DNA of 12,767 bases from positions 6,859-19,625 of the forward strand of contig NWUY0300001112.1 of the NCBI GenBank assembly GCA_004151065.3. Direction: 5' to 3'. Positions 1 through 8,013 of this stretch are shown in pieces. Origin of the DNA: Larix sibirica (lineage: Eukaryota > Streptophyta > Pinopsida > Pinales > Pinaceae). The position numbers and the translations under genes are program-made. Below the pieces are notes generated by a model. That model searched no databases, was not told the DNA's origin, and saw nothing but the letters and a program-made list of their open reading frames with translations. Each line of letters begins with the position of its first letter. Positions within the stretch are counted from its first letter, which is position 1.

Positions 1-59
1 CCCAAACATCCAAGTGGAACCATGTCTTGGTTCCAAAAACCAAAAAAAGCAAAAACAAA

Positions 60-340
60 TTGCCTCAATATCTGGGAGCAGTGAGGGAGCGATCACGGAG
101 CGCTTTTTTTGCTCCTGGGAGCGACTAGGGAGCGATGAGGGAGCGCTCTAGGAGCAACGCTCCCTCACTGCTCCCTGGTTGCTCCCTAAAAAACCAAGGA
201 GCGTTTTTTTCCATCAGGGAGTGCGTTCCCTAAAATTGCTCCCAGAAGGGAGCGGACATGAATCGCGCTCTCGGGAGCGATCCCTGATTGCTCCCTTTGG
301 GAGCATGCTTTGGGAGTGAAGCGTTAGGGGGTAGGGCGCT
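60..340. repeat. GGGAGC/GCTCCC array, 11-bp period, both orientations
   Basis: The hexamer GGGAGC occurs exactly at 74, 85, 117, 128, 139, 248, 273 and 299, and its complement GCTCCC at 159, 170, 181, 238 and 290. One-mismatch copies lie at 96 and 150. Within clusters the spacing is exactly 11 bp (74/85/96; 117/128/139/150; 159/170/181), so this is a short minisatellite that flips orientation at about 157. The block 74-91 recurs as its exact reverse complement at 158-175 (18 bp), so a hairpin is possible. It abuts the broken protease part of Copia-1. Subterminal regions of CACTA and hAT DNA transposons carry comparable short transposase-binding words in both orientations, so a DNA-transposon end is one reading. 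No terminal inverted repeat was identified, and the identity is unknown. Confidence 0.8.
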
Positions 341-384
341 TCCCCACAACATAGGATCCAACCCCCTCTATTGCACACCTGTCA

Positions 385-1363
385 TCATTTCCAAGTTCCA
401 CATGTAGACCTCAGTCCTCCTCTGTAATACTGGTGAAGACATCTTGTATCCTCGTGACGAGAACCCCCACTGTCCACAAACCATGCATCCTTCACTAAGG
501 TGCCAGAAAGACAAGACACTAATGAGAATTCCTTCTCAAACTTTGCAGCGAACGCACTTGTGTCTGCTATTGCTACAACCTGTGTCTTACTCTTGCCCTT
601 CTTCTTGTCGGAAATTGACCTACACAATGGCCAAATTGTGACATGTAAATCACTTGACTTTGCTCATGTCCTTCTTCTTCCCATCTTGAGTAGAAGCCTC
701 ACCTGTACTCTTCTTGGCCTTCACTTTGCCCTTCCTTGCATGACTTGCAAGAGCAACATTCTCCTCATCATCACCTTTCCGTTGGCTACCATGTAGAGAT
801 TCCTCTCGAATTTTCTTTTGGATGAAATCATCCCATAGTCTCTCCCAGCTAGGAATATTTTTTGTGCAACAATATCTTTGACAAAAGGAGCCCATGGCTT
901 GGTGAAGCCATTCAGGGCTACTCTTACCAACTCTTGATCTGTCACTGTCTCCTCAACTGCTGCGAACTTGTCACAAACCTGTGTGATCTTAGTGAGATAA
1001 GAAGCCATTGCATTTGATCTGGACATCTTGGTGCTCTTGAGTTCCTCTTTCAACACCATCTTTTCGTTGTGGTTCACTTTGGTATAGCTTCGTCAGAGCC
1101 TCCCACATTTCCCTGGTTGACTTTTCCTCAGACAGATGAGGGATCATATGATACTTCACTGCATCCAGAATGATCCTCCTAGCTTTGACATCCTTCTTGT
1201 TATGCTCGGCCAGCTGAGTAGTATCAGTAGGAACCTGGAGAGTTTTATCCACAAACTCCCAAATTCAGTTCTCCATCAACACTAACACTTTCCTCTTCTT
1301 CCAGGGACTGATGTTGGATGCCCCCTCTTGCCGGTCCTCAAATCTCAGTCCAGTTGATGTCAT
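385..1363 (-). pseudogene. Copia-1 gag and start of protease, decayed
   Basis: The start is ATG at 1363, 97 bp after the primer-binding site. The product is a UBN2-type Copia gag: an N-terminal SPW segment, then LSEEKSTREMWEALTKLY around 1150-1090, ASYLTKITQVC, LNGFTKPW and WERLWDDF, a Lys/Gly-rich linker, a ruined zinc knuckle and the protease entry WFVDSG with its DSG triad at 474-466. The damage includes TGA at 1267-1265, frame changes near 1080 and 860, TGA at 652-650 where the first knuckle Cys is expected, a shift into the frame running to 385, and a further shift after the DSG motif. Gag would form the particle and bind RNA; this copy cannot make an intact protein. The family call rests on the motifs and their order. 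Confidence 0.87.
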
Positions 1364-1459
1364 CTTGTCCAATCAAATAACCTGACCAAAGAATACTTTC
1401 TTTTTTGTGTAAACTGTAAACCCTCGTCAAATGTGATTTCCTTGTTTAGAGCCAACCTT

Positions 1460-1471
1460 GCTCTGATACCA
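1460..1471 (-). promoter_or_regulatory. Copia-1 primer-binding site
   Basis: The minus strand reads TGGTATCAGAGC immediately after the LTR end. This is the standard plant Copia site complementary to initiator methionyl-tRNA, and it fixes both the element's orientation and the LTR boundary. Confidence 0.93.
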
Positions 1472-2232
1472 TGTTAAATTCATTTTACTAACACAAAAAT
1501 TAGAAATTGTTGCAGACAGAGAATCCGAGAATCGTCTTCTTTTATTAGCTCGCACAGAAAATCAGAAATTACAACAATAGTGGAACCTATAACTCAGTCC
1601 CATAGAGAAATCGACACACTGAAGAATTCGGCCTCTCAGGCAAATCGGCCTGCTTGTGTCACCCCCTACGTCACACCATACGGATTGGCCCTGCGCTAGC
1701 CCGTACAGCACCTGTGTCCCCCGCTTTGCCCCTACATCAGCTCGTACAACAGTGTACGGCCCCTTGCGTCACTCTTACAGCTACTGTGTAAACTGTATGG
1801 ATCGACTGCCTGTGTCAGCGGTAACAGACCTCCTTCGTCACTGTACGGATCGACTTCTTGGTGATTCGGCCTCCTCTCTCCAGACTTCCTCTCTTGCTGC
1901 AAAATCCTTGCTCTCTTCTCTTTATCCACTTTGAGTATCTCACTCTTCACTTGAGAAAATCACTCTCTGAAATGATCTCTTGATCTTGTGTGTCTTTCTC
2001 CTCTCCTTAGGCTTTCTTTTATAGTATCTCAATGACCAAAATACTAACCTTCAATCTCCAAAGTGATGGATGTCCAAGATTAGATCTTGAGCCTCACTTA
2101 AGGTCAATGGCTGTGACTTAATCAAGTACCTAGAGAGTAGTTAAGCAAGTACCTAGAGAGTAATTGGACAATTTCTGCATGCTTGACACCTAGCCTATGC
2201 AAAAGCTCCTGTCCGAGCTATAATCATCAACA
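1472..2232 (-). repeat. 5' LTR of Copia-1 (761 bp)
   Basis: Read on the minus strand it begins TGTTGATGATT and ends TTTAACA, giving TG...CA ends with a 5-of-6 terminal inverted repeat. It is followed directly by a primer-binding site. A TATA-like CTATAAAAG lies at 2024-2016. Near its 5' end, the 17-bp block at 2123-2139 is repeated at 2146-2162 (period 23), possibly U3 regulatory repeats. A GC-richer stretch at about 1630-1890 holds degenerate repeats around CGTCAC and GGATCGACT, and chance open frames there are not credited as genes. The flank beyond 2232 is GCCCC; with the other end missing, a target-site duplication cannot be tested. Confidence 0.85.
2016..2024 (-). promoter_or_regulatory. 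TATA box of the Copia-1 LTR
   Basis: CTATAAAAG on the minus strand lies about 210 bp from the LTR 5' end and about 545 bp from its 3' end, as expected for a U3/R boundary. Transcription from it would run leftward, away from the kinase exons. Confidence 0.55.
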
Positions 2233-2706
2233 GCCCCTAGAGGACTTAAGGGTAACACTAGATACATTGAATGTGAGTGATGTTTGTCTTAAAAATTGGT
2301 GGATCAAAAACTAAGGTTTGTCAGAGATGACACCCAGCCCTTTATTGAGGAACATTGTCTCTGTTTTTCAAGAGTCTTTAGTGTAAAATATCACACCTGC
2401 ATAGGCTCAAGAGATAGATATTAGCTTTGACATTTTCACACCATTAAAGCATTTCAAAATTTGGTTTTTGAAACATAAAGCCAGTGAAAGATATAATCCT
2501 CATGATTTTTACCTATCCCTATAAATTTTTTCTAATTGAATGTTTATCCTGAAAAGATATAGGTTTTCATTGTACTGACAAAAGAGTAATATTTTAAGAA
2601 AGCTGTTTTCCAAGGTCAGCAGATAGATCATTAGTTTTATCTTACTTGGACCTGGCTTTCTCACATAAATAATTATTTAGACATTTATGTGTTCTCTCTG
2701 AGACAG
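2233..2706 (+). other. Probable intron of the kinase gene between Copia-1 and the first visible exon
   Basis: This AT-rich stretch shows no coding similarity on either strand. It ends with a pyrimidine-containing tract and an AG acceptor at 2705-2706. The exon encoding the ATP-binding glycine loop and lysine, expected just upstream in the family, is not here, so it must lie beyond Copia-1. Confidence 0.6.
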
Positions 2707-2827
2707 ACAGGACTTCAGAAACGAGGTTGAATTGCTAGTGAAGTTGCGGCATCCTAATATTGTCCAGTTTCTCGGTGCAGTCACAAAGAAACCACCTCTG
2801 ATGTTGATAACTGAGTTCCTCCGTGGG
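2707..2827 (+). CDS. Kinase exon A (alpha-C helix to hinge)
   Basis: Encodes the alpha-C region (QDFRNEVELL), RHPNIVQFLGAVT, and the hinge LMLITEFLRG. The acceptor could be AG at 2705-2706 or 2709-2710. The first is preferred because it leaves a phase-2 join that keeps the Gln present in VIK. The donor is GT at 2828. Confidence 0.9.
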
Positions 2828-5299
2828 GTATGTGCCTGACTTTCTTCTTGGTGATCAAGTGTATTCCATGTCTTCTTTAGAGGAGTGCTTGAAGTATTAT
2901 GCAGAAGCAAAATGGTGGAGTGTATTTGTATAAGAATTTGCAGTCATTAAATTTCTGAAAGATTTTTCCAACAAGTTATCTCATCTTTGGTTCAGTTGAT
3001 CATCTGACACCTTTCTTGATGTTTAAATGAGAGCTACTGATGTACTTTATTGTGGCATTTCATAGGGAGACCTCCATCAGTTTCTTAAAGAGAAAGGTGC
3101 TCTGCCTACAGGGACAGCCGTTAATTTTGCTCTTGATATAGCAAGGTGAATAGTACCACCTAGAAAATAAATTTCATTATACTCTTTGCTGGATTTTGAG
3201 AAGATTTATAAAATTGTTGCACCTCATGTAAATCCATTATTTGAATCCTGCCATTTATTGTGTAATTCAATCGAAGTTGTGGCTGCCTAGGTATAAATTT
3301 TGGAAGTGCTATTTCTGTCATAGTTCATGATGTTTGGAGTGTCTTATTTAACTGTTTCCTTTGCCATTATTTTTCATTCTTCTCATTTGTAGTTGTATTT
3401 CTTCCACTACATATTCCATTGTTTTAATTCCTTCTCAACTATAATGACAAGTGACAAATCAGTGTTCACCCAAATGAGGGATTTCCTTATTCGTTCTAAG
3501 AAGTATTTGGTATACAGAAGAGGGATTAATCATTTAAGTTAAATTTACCTTTTAATTTCTTTTCACTTCCTCTGGCCTGTGATGTTCTTTAACTTGATTA
3601 CTTGCATATTATTTTAGGAAATTCCTTGTGGGTCATGCAGAAAAGATTAAAATTCATTTATAGCCTAGTATTCATGTTCAAAGCAGTTTTTTTCAGATGG
3701 AAGAAGGTATGCTTCTTGTTGACATGCCAGAATTACTGTGTCATCTTTAAATTCTGTCAGCTGAATGCAGGCTCAATTTTTTTGTATGCAGGGGAATGGC
3801 TTATCTCCACAATGGGCCTAATGTCATTATTCATCGGGATCTGAAACCTAGGTTAGCTGCTTGACGACGTTGTATTTTCATCCTTGGCTGTAGTCTATTT
3901 GATTTTGATAACATGTATAATTGTTTAGAGCTCAGAAGTCATTCCTAAAACTTTGCTTTAGTTTCTGTATCTGTCGTGGCTAGGGTCTAGATCCAAGAAA
4001 TTACATTATGGCGAGATGTAACATGTACTTTTTGAATTTTCTGTTCAATATATGAGAATTAAGAGAAACAAAATGAATACATACATTAAGAATTGGCATG
4101 AGGGATTTTTATCTATGATTTATATTTTAGTTATGTTGTTTGTGGAGTTTGCAGAAATGTACTGATGGTCAACACAAACCATTTGAAGGTTGGAGATTTT
4201 GGTCTGAGCAAACTCATAAAAGTTAAACATGCACATGATATGTACAGGTTGACTGGAGAAACTGGAAGTTGTAAGTCAAGTATTTGAAGCCAAGAAATTG
4301 ATGGCAGTCACACTGTTATTCTTAATTGTTGAGTGCCTTTATTGAGACGTTGATCTTTTCTTGAATGGACATTGGTGAGCTTTGCTTACTGGAAATTGCA
4401 TTTGATTGCTTTGTTCAAAATTTCAGATCGTTATATGGCTCCAGAAGTTTTTGAACACAGATCTTATGATGCAAAAGTTGATGTATTCTCATTTGCTATG
4501 ATTTTGTTTCAGGTATTTCTGCTTTACTCATTTCTCCCAATCTCTCTTCAGATGATCCAGTTTTTGTTTTCTTTTCAATTTACCATTGATATTAATCTTT
4601 TCAATTTACGAATGATATTAAGTTACATTTTAAGGTACACTGATATGTAATGTCCTCAATGCTGATTTTCTTGTGAGGGTTTACTCCTTTTTAATATTTG
4701 TATTTCCTTTGGCACTCAAGAGCTGCCTTTTGCACTCCCGCATCAATATTATGACATGTAATCTGTAGTCCCTTCAACCTACTTTGGTCACCTGTGGATA
4801 TTAATAAAATATCCTATCTTATCTAATCTGTCAAATGATCTGTTGATTTTGATTACTCAGATGTTCGAGGGAGTTGCTCCTTTTGCAAACTATGAACCAT
4901 ATGATGCTGCAAAACTTGTTGCAAAAAAGGATCGGCCAATTTTCCGTGCCAGAACTTACCCTGCTGAAATGAAAGAGTGAGAAATTAAATATTTTCCCAT
5001 TATTTTTCAAAAGGATCTAGACTTATTGGAATGTTTTATAGGGAAAACAAGGAAAATATCCAGCAATTTTAGCTAGAGGCACCAATTTAATCATCATTGT
5101 GGTAGATAAATCACTAACCCGTTTATAAATCATCACTATTCATGACCTGTTTTTTTTCATGGCTCTTGGCAGGTTGATTGAAGAGTGTTGGGACCATGAT
5201 ATTAAAAAAAGGCCGACTTTTTTGGATATTCTCAACAGGCTGGAGAAAATTAAGAGCTTGCCCAATGAACATCATTGGAATTTCTTGCACCATTCCTGA
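2707..5299 (+). CDS. VIK/ILK-type Raf-like protein kinase, C-terminal kinase domain (seven exons, 5' partial)
   Basis: Joining 2707-2827, 3066-3145, 3792-3851, 4155-4270, 4427-4512, 4861-4976 and 5173-5299 gives 234 uninterrupted residues plus a stop. Every intron is GT...AG and every phase fits. Visible kinase motifs are the catalytic HRDLKPRN (HRD at 3832-3840), DFG (4195-4203) and APE (4438-4446), with conserved blocks RHPNIVQFLGAVT and VDVFSFAMIL. The C-terminus ends in HHW plus a few residues, as in Arabidopsis VIK (VH1-interacting kinase, At1g14000), a roughly 440-residue soluble ankyrin-kinase linked to brassinosteroid/auxin vascular signalling and sugar transport. The ankyrin repeats, glycine loop and ATP-anchoring lysine lie upstream of the window. 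The activation segment TGETGS is present, and the exons show no decay, so the gene is probably functional. Orthology is inference; kinase family membership is firm. Confidence 0.93.
3066..3145 (+). CDS. Kinase exon B (alpha-D/E)
   Basis: Encodes GDLHQFLKEKGALPTG and VNFALDIA. The acceptor is AG at 3064-3065 and the donor GT at 3146, splitting an Arg codon after two bases. Confidence 0.92.
3792..3851 (+). CDS. Kinase exon C (catalytic loop)
   Basis: Encodes GMAYLHNGPNVIIHRDLKP, including the catalytic HRD and its lysine. The acceptor is CAG at 3789-3791 and the donor GT at 3852. The upstream intron of 646 bp is the longest seen inside the gene. Confidence 0.93.
4155..4270 (+). CDS. Kinase exon D (DFG and activation segment)
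   Basis: Encodes NVLMVNTNHLKVGDFGLSKL and the activation segment through TGETGS. The acceptor is CAG at 4152-4154 and the donor GTAAG at 4271. It appears two residues shorter than the remembered Arabidopsis VIK sequence just before HLKVGDFG. Confidence 0.93.
4427..4512 (+). CDS. Kinase exon E (APE motif, alpha-F)
   Basis: Encodes RYMAPEVFEHRSYDAKVDVF followed by SFAMILFQ. The acceptor is CAG at 4424-4426 and the donor GT at 4513. The Asp of VDVF is the conserved alpha-F Asp. Confidence 0.93.
4861..4976 (+). CDS. Kinase exon F (alpha-G region)
   Basis: Encodes MFEGVAPFANYEPYDAAKLV and the RPIFRAR stretch. The acceptor is CAG at 4858-4860 and the donor GTGAG at 4977, which splits a Glu codon. 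The in-frame TGA just past the donor shows why splicing is required here. Confidence 0.92.
5173..5299 (+). CDS. Kinase exon G (C-terminal, with stop)
   Basis: Encodes LIEECWDHDIKKRPTFLDIL, NRLEKIKSLPNEHHW and a short tail, with stop TGA at 5297-5299. The Arg of KKRPTF is the conserved alpha-I arginine. The acceptor is CAG at 5170-5172. Confidence 0.93.
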
Positions 5300-5524
5300 A
5301 CCATATCTATATAAGGTGATGTTTTTATTTATCCCAAGGGGACAGCCCATGGAATCACCCATGGAGTTGCCGCTGCATGTATCAATTATTGCTTTTTTTA
5401 TTATTTTAGAGGAAAAGTTGCTTTTCAGGCAGCATGTTGCTGGATCTCTGGTCTGGGTTTGGGAATTGTTTTTAATTTCAGGCCAATGTAATGCATAAAA
5501 TTTCATATTCATCTTTGTAACCTA

Positions 5525-5530
5525 AATAAA
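5525..5530 (+). terminator. Candidate polyadenylation signal of the kinase gene
   Basis: AATAAA lies about 225 bp after the kinase stop codon, a plausible 3' UTR length. Plant signals are degenerate, so the real cleavage site is uncertain. Confidence 0.4.
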
Positions 5531-6297
5531 ACTTATTTGCAATATGCTAGAATTCTTTTATTGCTTTGCCTCATTATTGATGTTTGTAAGAATTATTATA
5601 CTCAATGCACGAACTTGGCAGTTGCTAATAAATGCTGGGTAAATCAGAATTGCTGTTGTTGCACATGCAAGAGGTGGTTCCCGTATTATTCAGATTATCC
5701 TGCAGTTACATAAAAGTAAATGAACTGTTCTGTATTGTATATTCTTGTGAATCGTGATTAGAAGGTATCCAGCATCAACTACAAAGTGGTGATGTTTTAC
5801 ATCATTTTAAGGCAAAATTTATTTTTAAAGCCATATGGTGCCAACTGCCAAGGGATATAACAAAAACCCCACCACTTAATTGTCTATATTCTTACTCGTT
5901 CATGAGAACATTTTCTGTTAAGGTGATAAGTCACATAAATTCAATTAGCAATTGGCAGACATAGTGAGAAGTCAAATCCTAATGTCGAATTCAATGCTGT
6001 CTATTCTTCTGTCTTTTCAATTTACCGACCAGTACTACATTGCTGGAATTGAGGAATTTCGGAAGCTTTTCAATAGTAGCTTATAAAACTGAAAATATAT
6101 ATTTTTATTTCAGGAGAAACTTGATGTATACTTCTTGCTAAAATGAATATAACTGGACCAAAGCACATGGTTCTAGAAACCACCTCCAGAGCTTGGTCCA
6201 CCTTCTTAACAGTAGCAGATCTGTTTTAACTTTTATTGCCACTTCAGGGAGTGGCTATCAAAAGCTATTCGTAACAATGATCAGCACTCTGCTGCAA

Positions 6298-6343
6298 TGT
6301 TTCTTTTATAGACACCTCAGAGCATTGTTTCTTTTATAGACAC
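6298..6343. repeat. 18-bp direct repeat, two copies, period 28
   Basis: TGTTTCTTTTATAGACAC occurs exactly at 6298-6315 and 6326-6343. No function is proposed. Confidence 0.8.
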
Positions 6344-6869
6344 TTTTTTATATACTTTGCCATTGTGGCATCAACATATAGAGAGAGGATACACACTAGG
6401 AGATCAAGTTATTAGACTGTTCTTTCTGGTGGGAAATCCAATCAAAACTATTTTTCCTTATGTTATCAACTGCATACAGGAGTAGGATAAAAGACAACTA
6501 AAACTTGCCACTTTTCCGACAGTTTTTTCATCAAAACCGGTCAAAACAGCGCCTGAAAATTGCTATTTGGGTAATTATGCAATTTCAGCAATGGCAAATA
6601 CCTGTCCTAGACTAAATGCCCGATTTTAGAACTACCCAAATTGTCGAAATCACAATTTGAGCACTCCAAATTGAAATTCCAGTATTTCTTCCTTTGCCGG
6701 ATTCCCTATGCATACCTGAAAGTTTATTGGTATGCAGACTAATCTATTCTTGAGCCTCATGTGAAACTCTTCATTTTGCCTCTATTCTCCTATGGTCACC
6801 CTCATGGGAGGGAGCTGCAACACTTCTCTAATCAAAATTGGATCTGAAACAACAATTGGTTTTAGGTGC

Positions 6870-7590
6870 TGACTCAAAGATGATTGGCACATGCAAGGTT
6901 CACAACTATGGATGAGGTAGGATGCAGAGTTGATGGCGTGAAGGCCCCATGCACAATGACTATAGAAAAATTGGACATGAATTGTTGCCAGGCCTTCAGA
7001 GGAGCAGAAGAACAATGATGACATAGGGTCATCATGAAGACGATGAAGAAGAAGATCCTAGGGTTAAGTTGGATTGACTAGAGCAGAGCTTAACCACACT
7101 CATATCTATTGTAGCACAACTATTGGCGGAAAATGATATAGAACCAACCTCAGAACATAAGGCTAGTCTATAGGACCCAAAGAATTAAGAGGGGGACCTA
7201 GAGGCAAAGCACATAACAAAGACAGAGATGGGAGAATGCAACAATATCAAACTACAAGTATATTTATGTGTGGTGGCAAAGTTGGATATCAAGCCCTACA
7301 CTAGAGAAGTTGATGCCATCAAGCTGAACCAATGGCTATAGCAGATGGAGGTGTACTCCAGTGTATATGAAGTCATCGAGAAATAGAGGATTGCATTTGC
7401 TATGTTGAAGTTTGAAGGCCATGCATTGGCATGGTGGGTGAATGACACAATAGAAAAACCATTGGAGAATGAGCCATCGATGACCAATTGGGAGGTGTTC
7501 AAGGATATAATTAAGGCTTAGTTCTATCCAATTGTGTATGTGGATCAACAATAGATTGCATTGGTAGAGGGAAGTGTTGTCCGCCGAGAT
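6870..7590 (+). pseudogene. Ty3/Gypsy-type gag relic
   Basis: In the frame of 7321 the sequence reads an acidic EEEDPRVKLD, a coiled-coil-like SLTTLISIVAQLLAEN, then KLDIKPYTREVDAIKLNQWL, RIAFAMLKFEGHALAWW and NWEVFKDIIKA...FYPI. This is the order of a retrotransposon gag/capsid core (retrotrans_gag type). Stops interrupt it: TAG at 7024, 7171, 7339, 7384, 7519 and 7552, TAA at 7186 and TGA at 7075. The last four TAGs sit where Gln is expected. The 5' limit is uncertain. No protease, RT or integrase of this element follows; it is replaced by Copia-2 sequence near 7600. It cannot encode a working gag. Confidence 0.78.
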
Positions 7591-7601
7591 GCACACCAGC
7601 A

Positions 7602-7602
7602 N
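7602..7602. other. Single ambiguous base (N) at an element junction
   Basis: The only N in the window falls within a few bases of where Gypsy gag similarity gives way to Copia RNase H similarity. It may mark a low-quality or wrongly joined assembly position. Confidence 0.95.
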
Positions 7603-7603
7603 G

Positions 7604-8006
7604 GTGATTTCATGGGCATCCAAGAAGCATCCCATCGTGATGATTTCATCAGCGGAAGCGGAATATGTGGCAGCAACAATATGTGGCAGCAACAACAACA
7701 GTGTGTCAAGCAGTTTGGTTACACAGAGTTTTGGATGATCTTCAACAGAAACAAGAAAGACCAAACAACAATTCAGCGATCTCCCTGTCCAAGCACCATG
7801 TATTCCACCAAAAGAGCACGAGCATTGATACCAGATATAATTTCATAAGAGAACTTGTAAACAATGTTGAAGTTCATGTAGAGCAATGTAAATCGATTAA
7901 TCAATTGGCTGATATGTTTACAAAGCCATTGACAAAAGATATTTTTGAAATTTATAGAAATAATTTAGACATTGCAAAAGTTGTAGCAGTGAGTGGTCGT
8001 AATTAA
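7604..8006 (+). pseudogene. Copia-2 pol fragment: RNase H C-terminal part
   Basis: The fragment starts with ISWASKKHPIVMISSAEAEY, then changes frame and continues with VWLHRVLDDLQQKQE, SAISLSK, IDTRYNFIRELVNN, QLADMFTKPLTKDIFE and a stop at 8004. In an intact element this region removes RNA from the RNA-DNA hybrid. Here a 16-bp tandem duplication (7664-7679 and 7680-7695) shifts the frame. The segment usually carrying the CDN motif, with a catalytic Asp, appears deleted before SAISLSK. The protein is therefore broken twice, and the rest of pol is absent. Confidence 0.85.
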
Positions 8007-8013
8007 GGGGGAG
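8005..8013 (+). promoter_or_regulatory. Copia-2 polypurine tract
   Basis: AAGGGGGAG lies directly before the TGTTAG start of the LTR and overlaps the pol stop codon. It is the usual plus-strand priming site of Copia elements. Confidence 0.85.

Larger units (their letters stand above)
345..2232 (-). mobile_element. Copia-1: 5' part of a Copia LTR retrotransposon
   Basis: On the minus strand the order is 5' LTR (2232 to 1472), primer-binding site (1471 to 1460), gag (from 1363) and the beginning of protease (about 475). The element then stops matching Copia at about 345, where the G-rich array begins. Integrase, reverse transcriptase, RNase H and the 3' LTR are not in the window. At least two in-frame stops and three frame changes make it non-autonomous. 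It lies antisense to the kinase gene, 474 bp before the first visible kinase exon, so probably inside an upstream intron of that gene. Confidence 0.88.
5300..6780. other. 3' UTR and AT-rich intergenic stretch without a recognised gene
   Basis: I see no conserved coding block or RNA gene on either strand. The long open frames at 5123-5512 (minus) and 5178-5498 (plus) are shadows of exon G and its 3' UTR. A small direct repeat (18 bp at 6298-6315 and 6326-6343, period 28) is the only internal structure noticed. The part nearest 6780 may be leader or LTR of the Gypsy relic, but no LTR end or primer site could be placed. Confidence 0.6.

Noticed and set aside
1-14. CCCAAACATCCAAG at the window start and GCATCCAAACAC near 8390 as matching transposon ends
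   Set aside because: They share only a short word (CATCCAA). The resemblance to PIF/Harbinger or hAT termini is too weak, and no partner terminus or target duplication was found.
74-304. Possible CRISPR-like array
   Set aside because: The repeat word is 6 bp with an 11-bp period and occurs in both orientations; there are no spacer-length gaps, no long identical repeats, and the context is a plant genome.
1656-1934. Open frames inside the Copia-1 LTR (plus 1656-1934, minus 1732-1950)
   Set aside because: They lie within a well-delimited LTR, have no recognisable domain, and arise from GC-rich degenerate repeats.
2677-2910. Minus-strand open frame across exon A
   Set aside because: It is the antisense shadow of a clear kinase exon with conserved residues and splice sites on the plus strand.
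3602-3844. Plus-strand open frames around exons C and E read as small proteins (3602-3844, 4372-4650)
   Set aside because: Only the part inside each exon matches kinase sequence; the rest is intron read-through, and the GT/AG sites give a continuous kinase frame.
5123-5512. Open frames around the kinase 3' end (minus 5123-5512, plus 5178-5498)
   Set aside because: Both are off-frame shadows of exon G and its 3' UTR, without domain similarity.
5765-5805. Possible thioesterase exon on the minus strand (a short FVVDAG-like reading)
   Set aside because: Only three or four residues resemble the family's RRVDAIQ block and there are no supporting splice sites or neighbouring similarity.
6782-7024. 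Minus-strand open frame of 80 codons
   Set aside because: It is antisense to the Gypsy gag leader and has no recognisable similarity.
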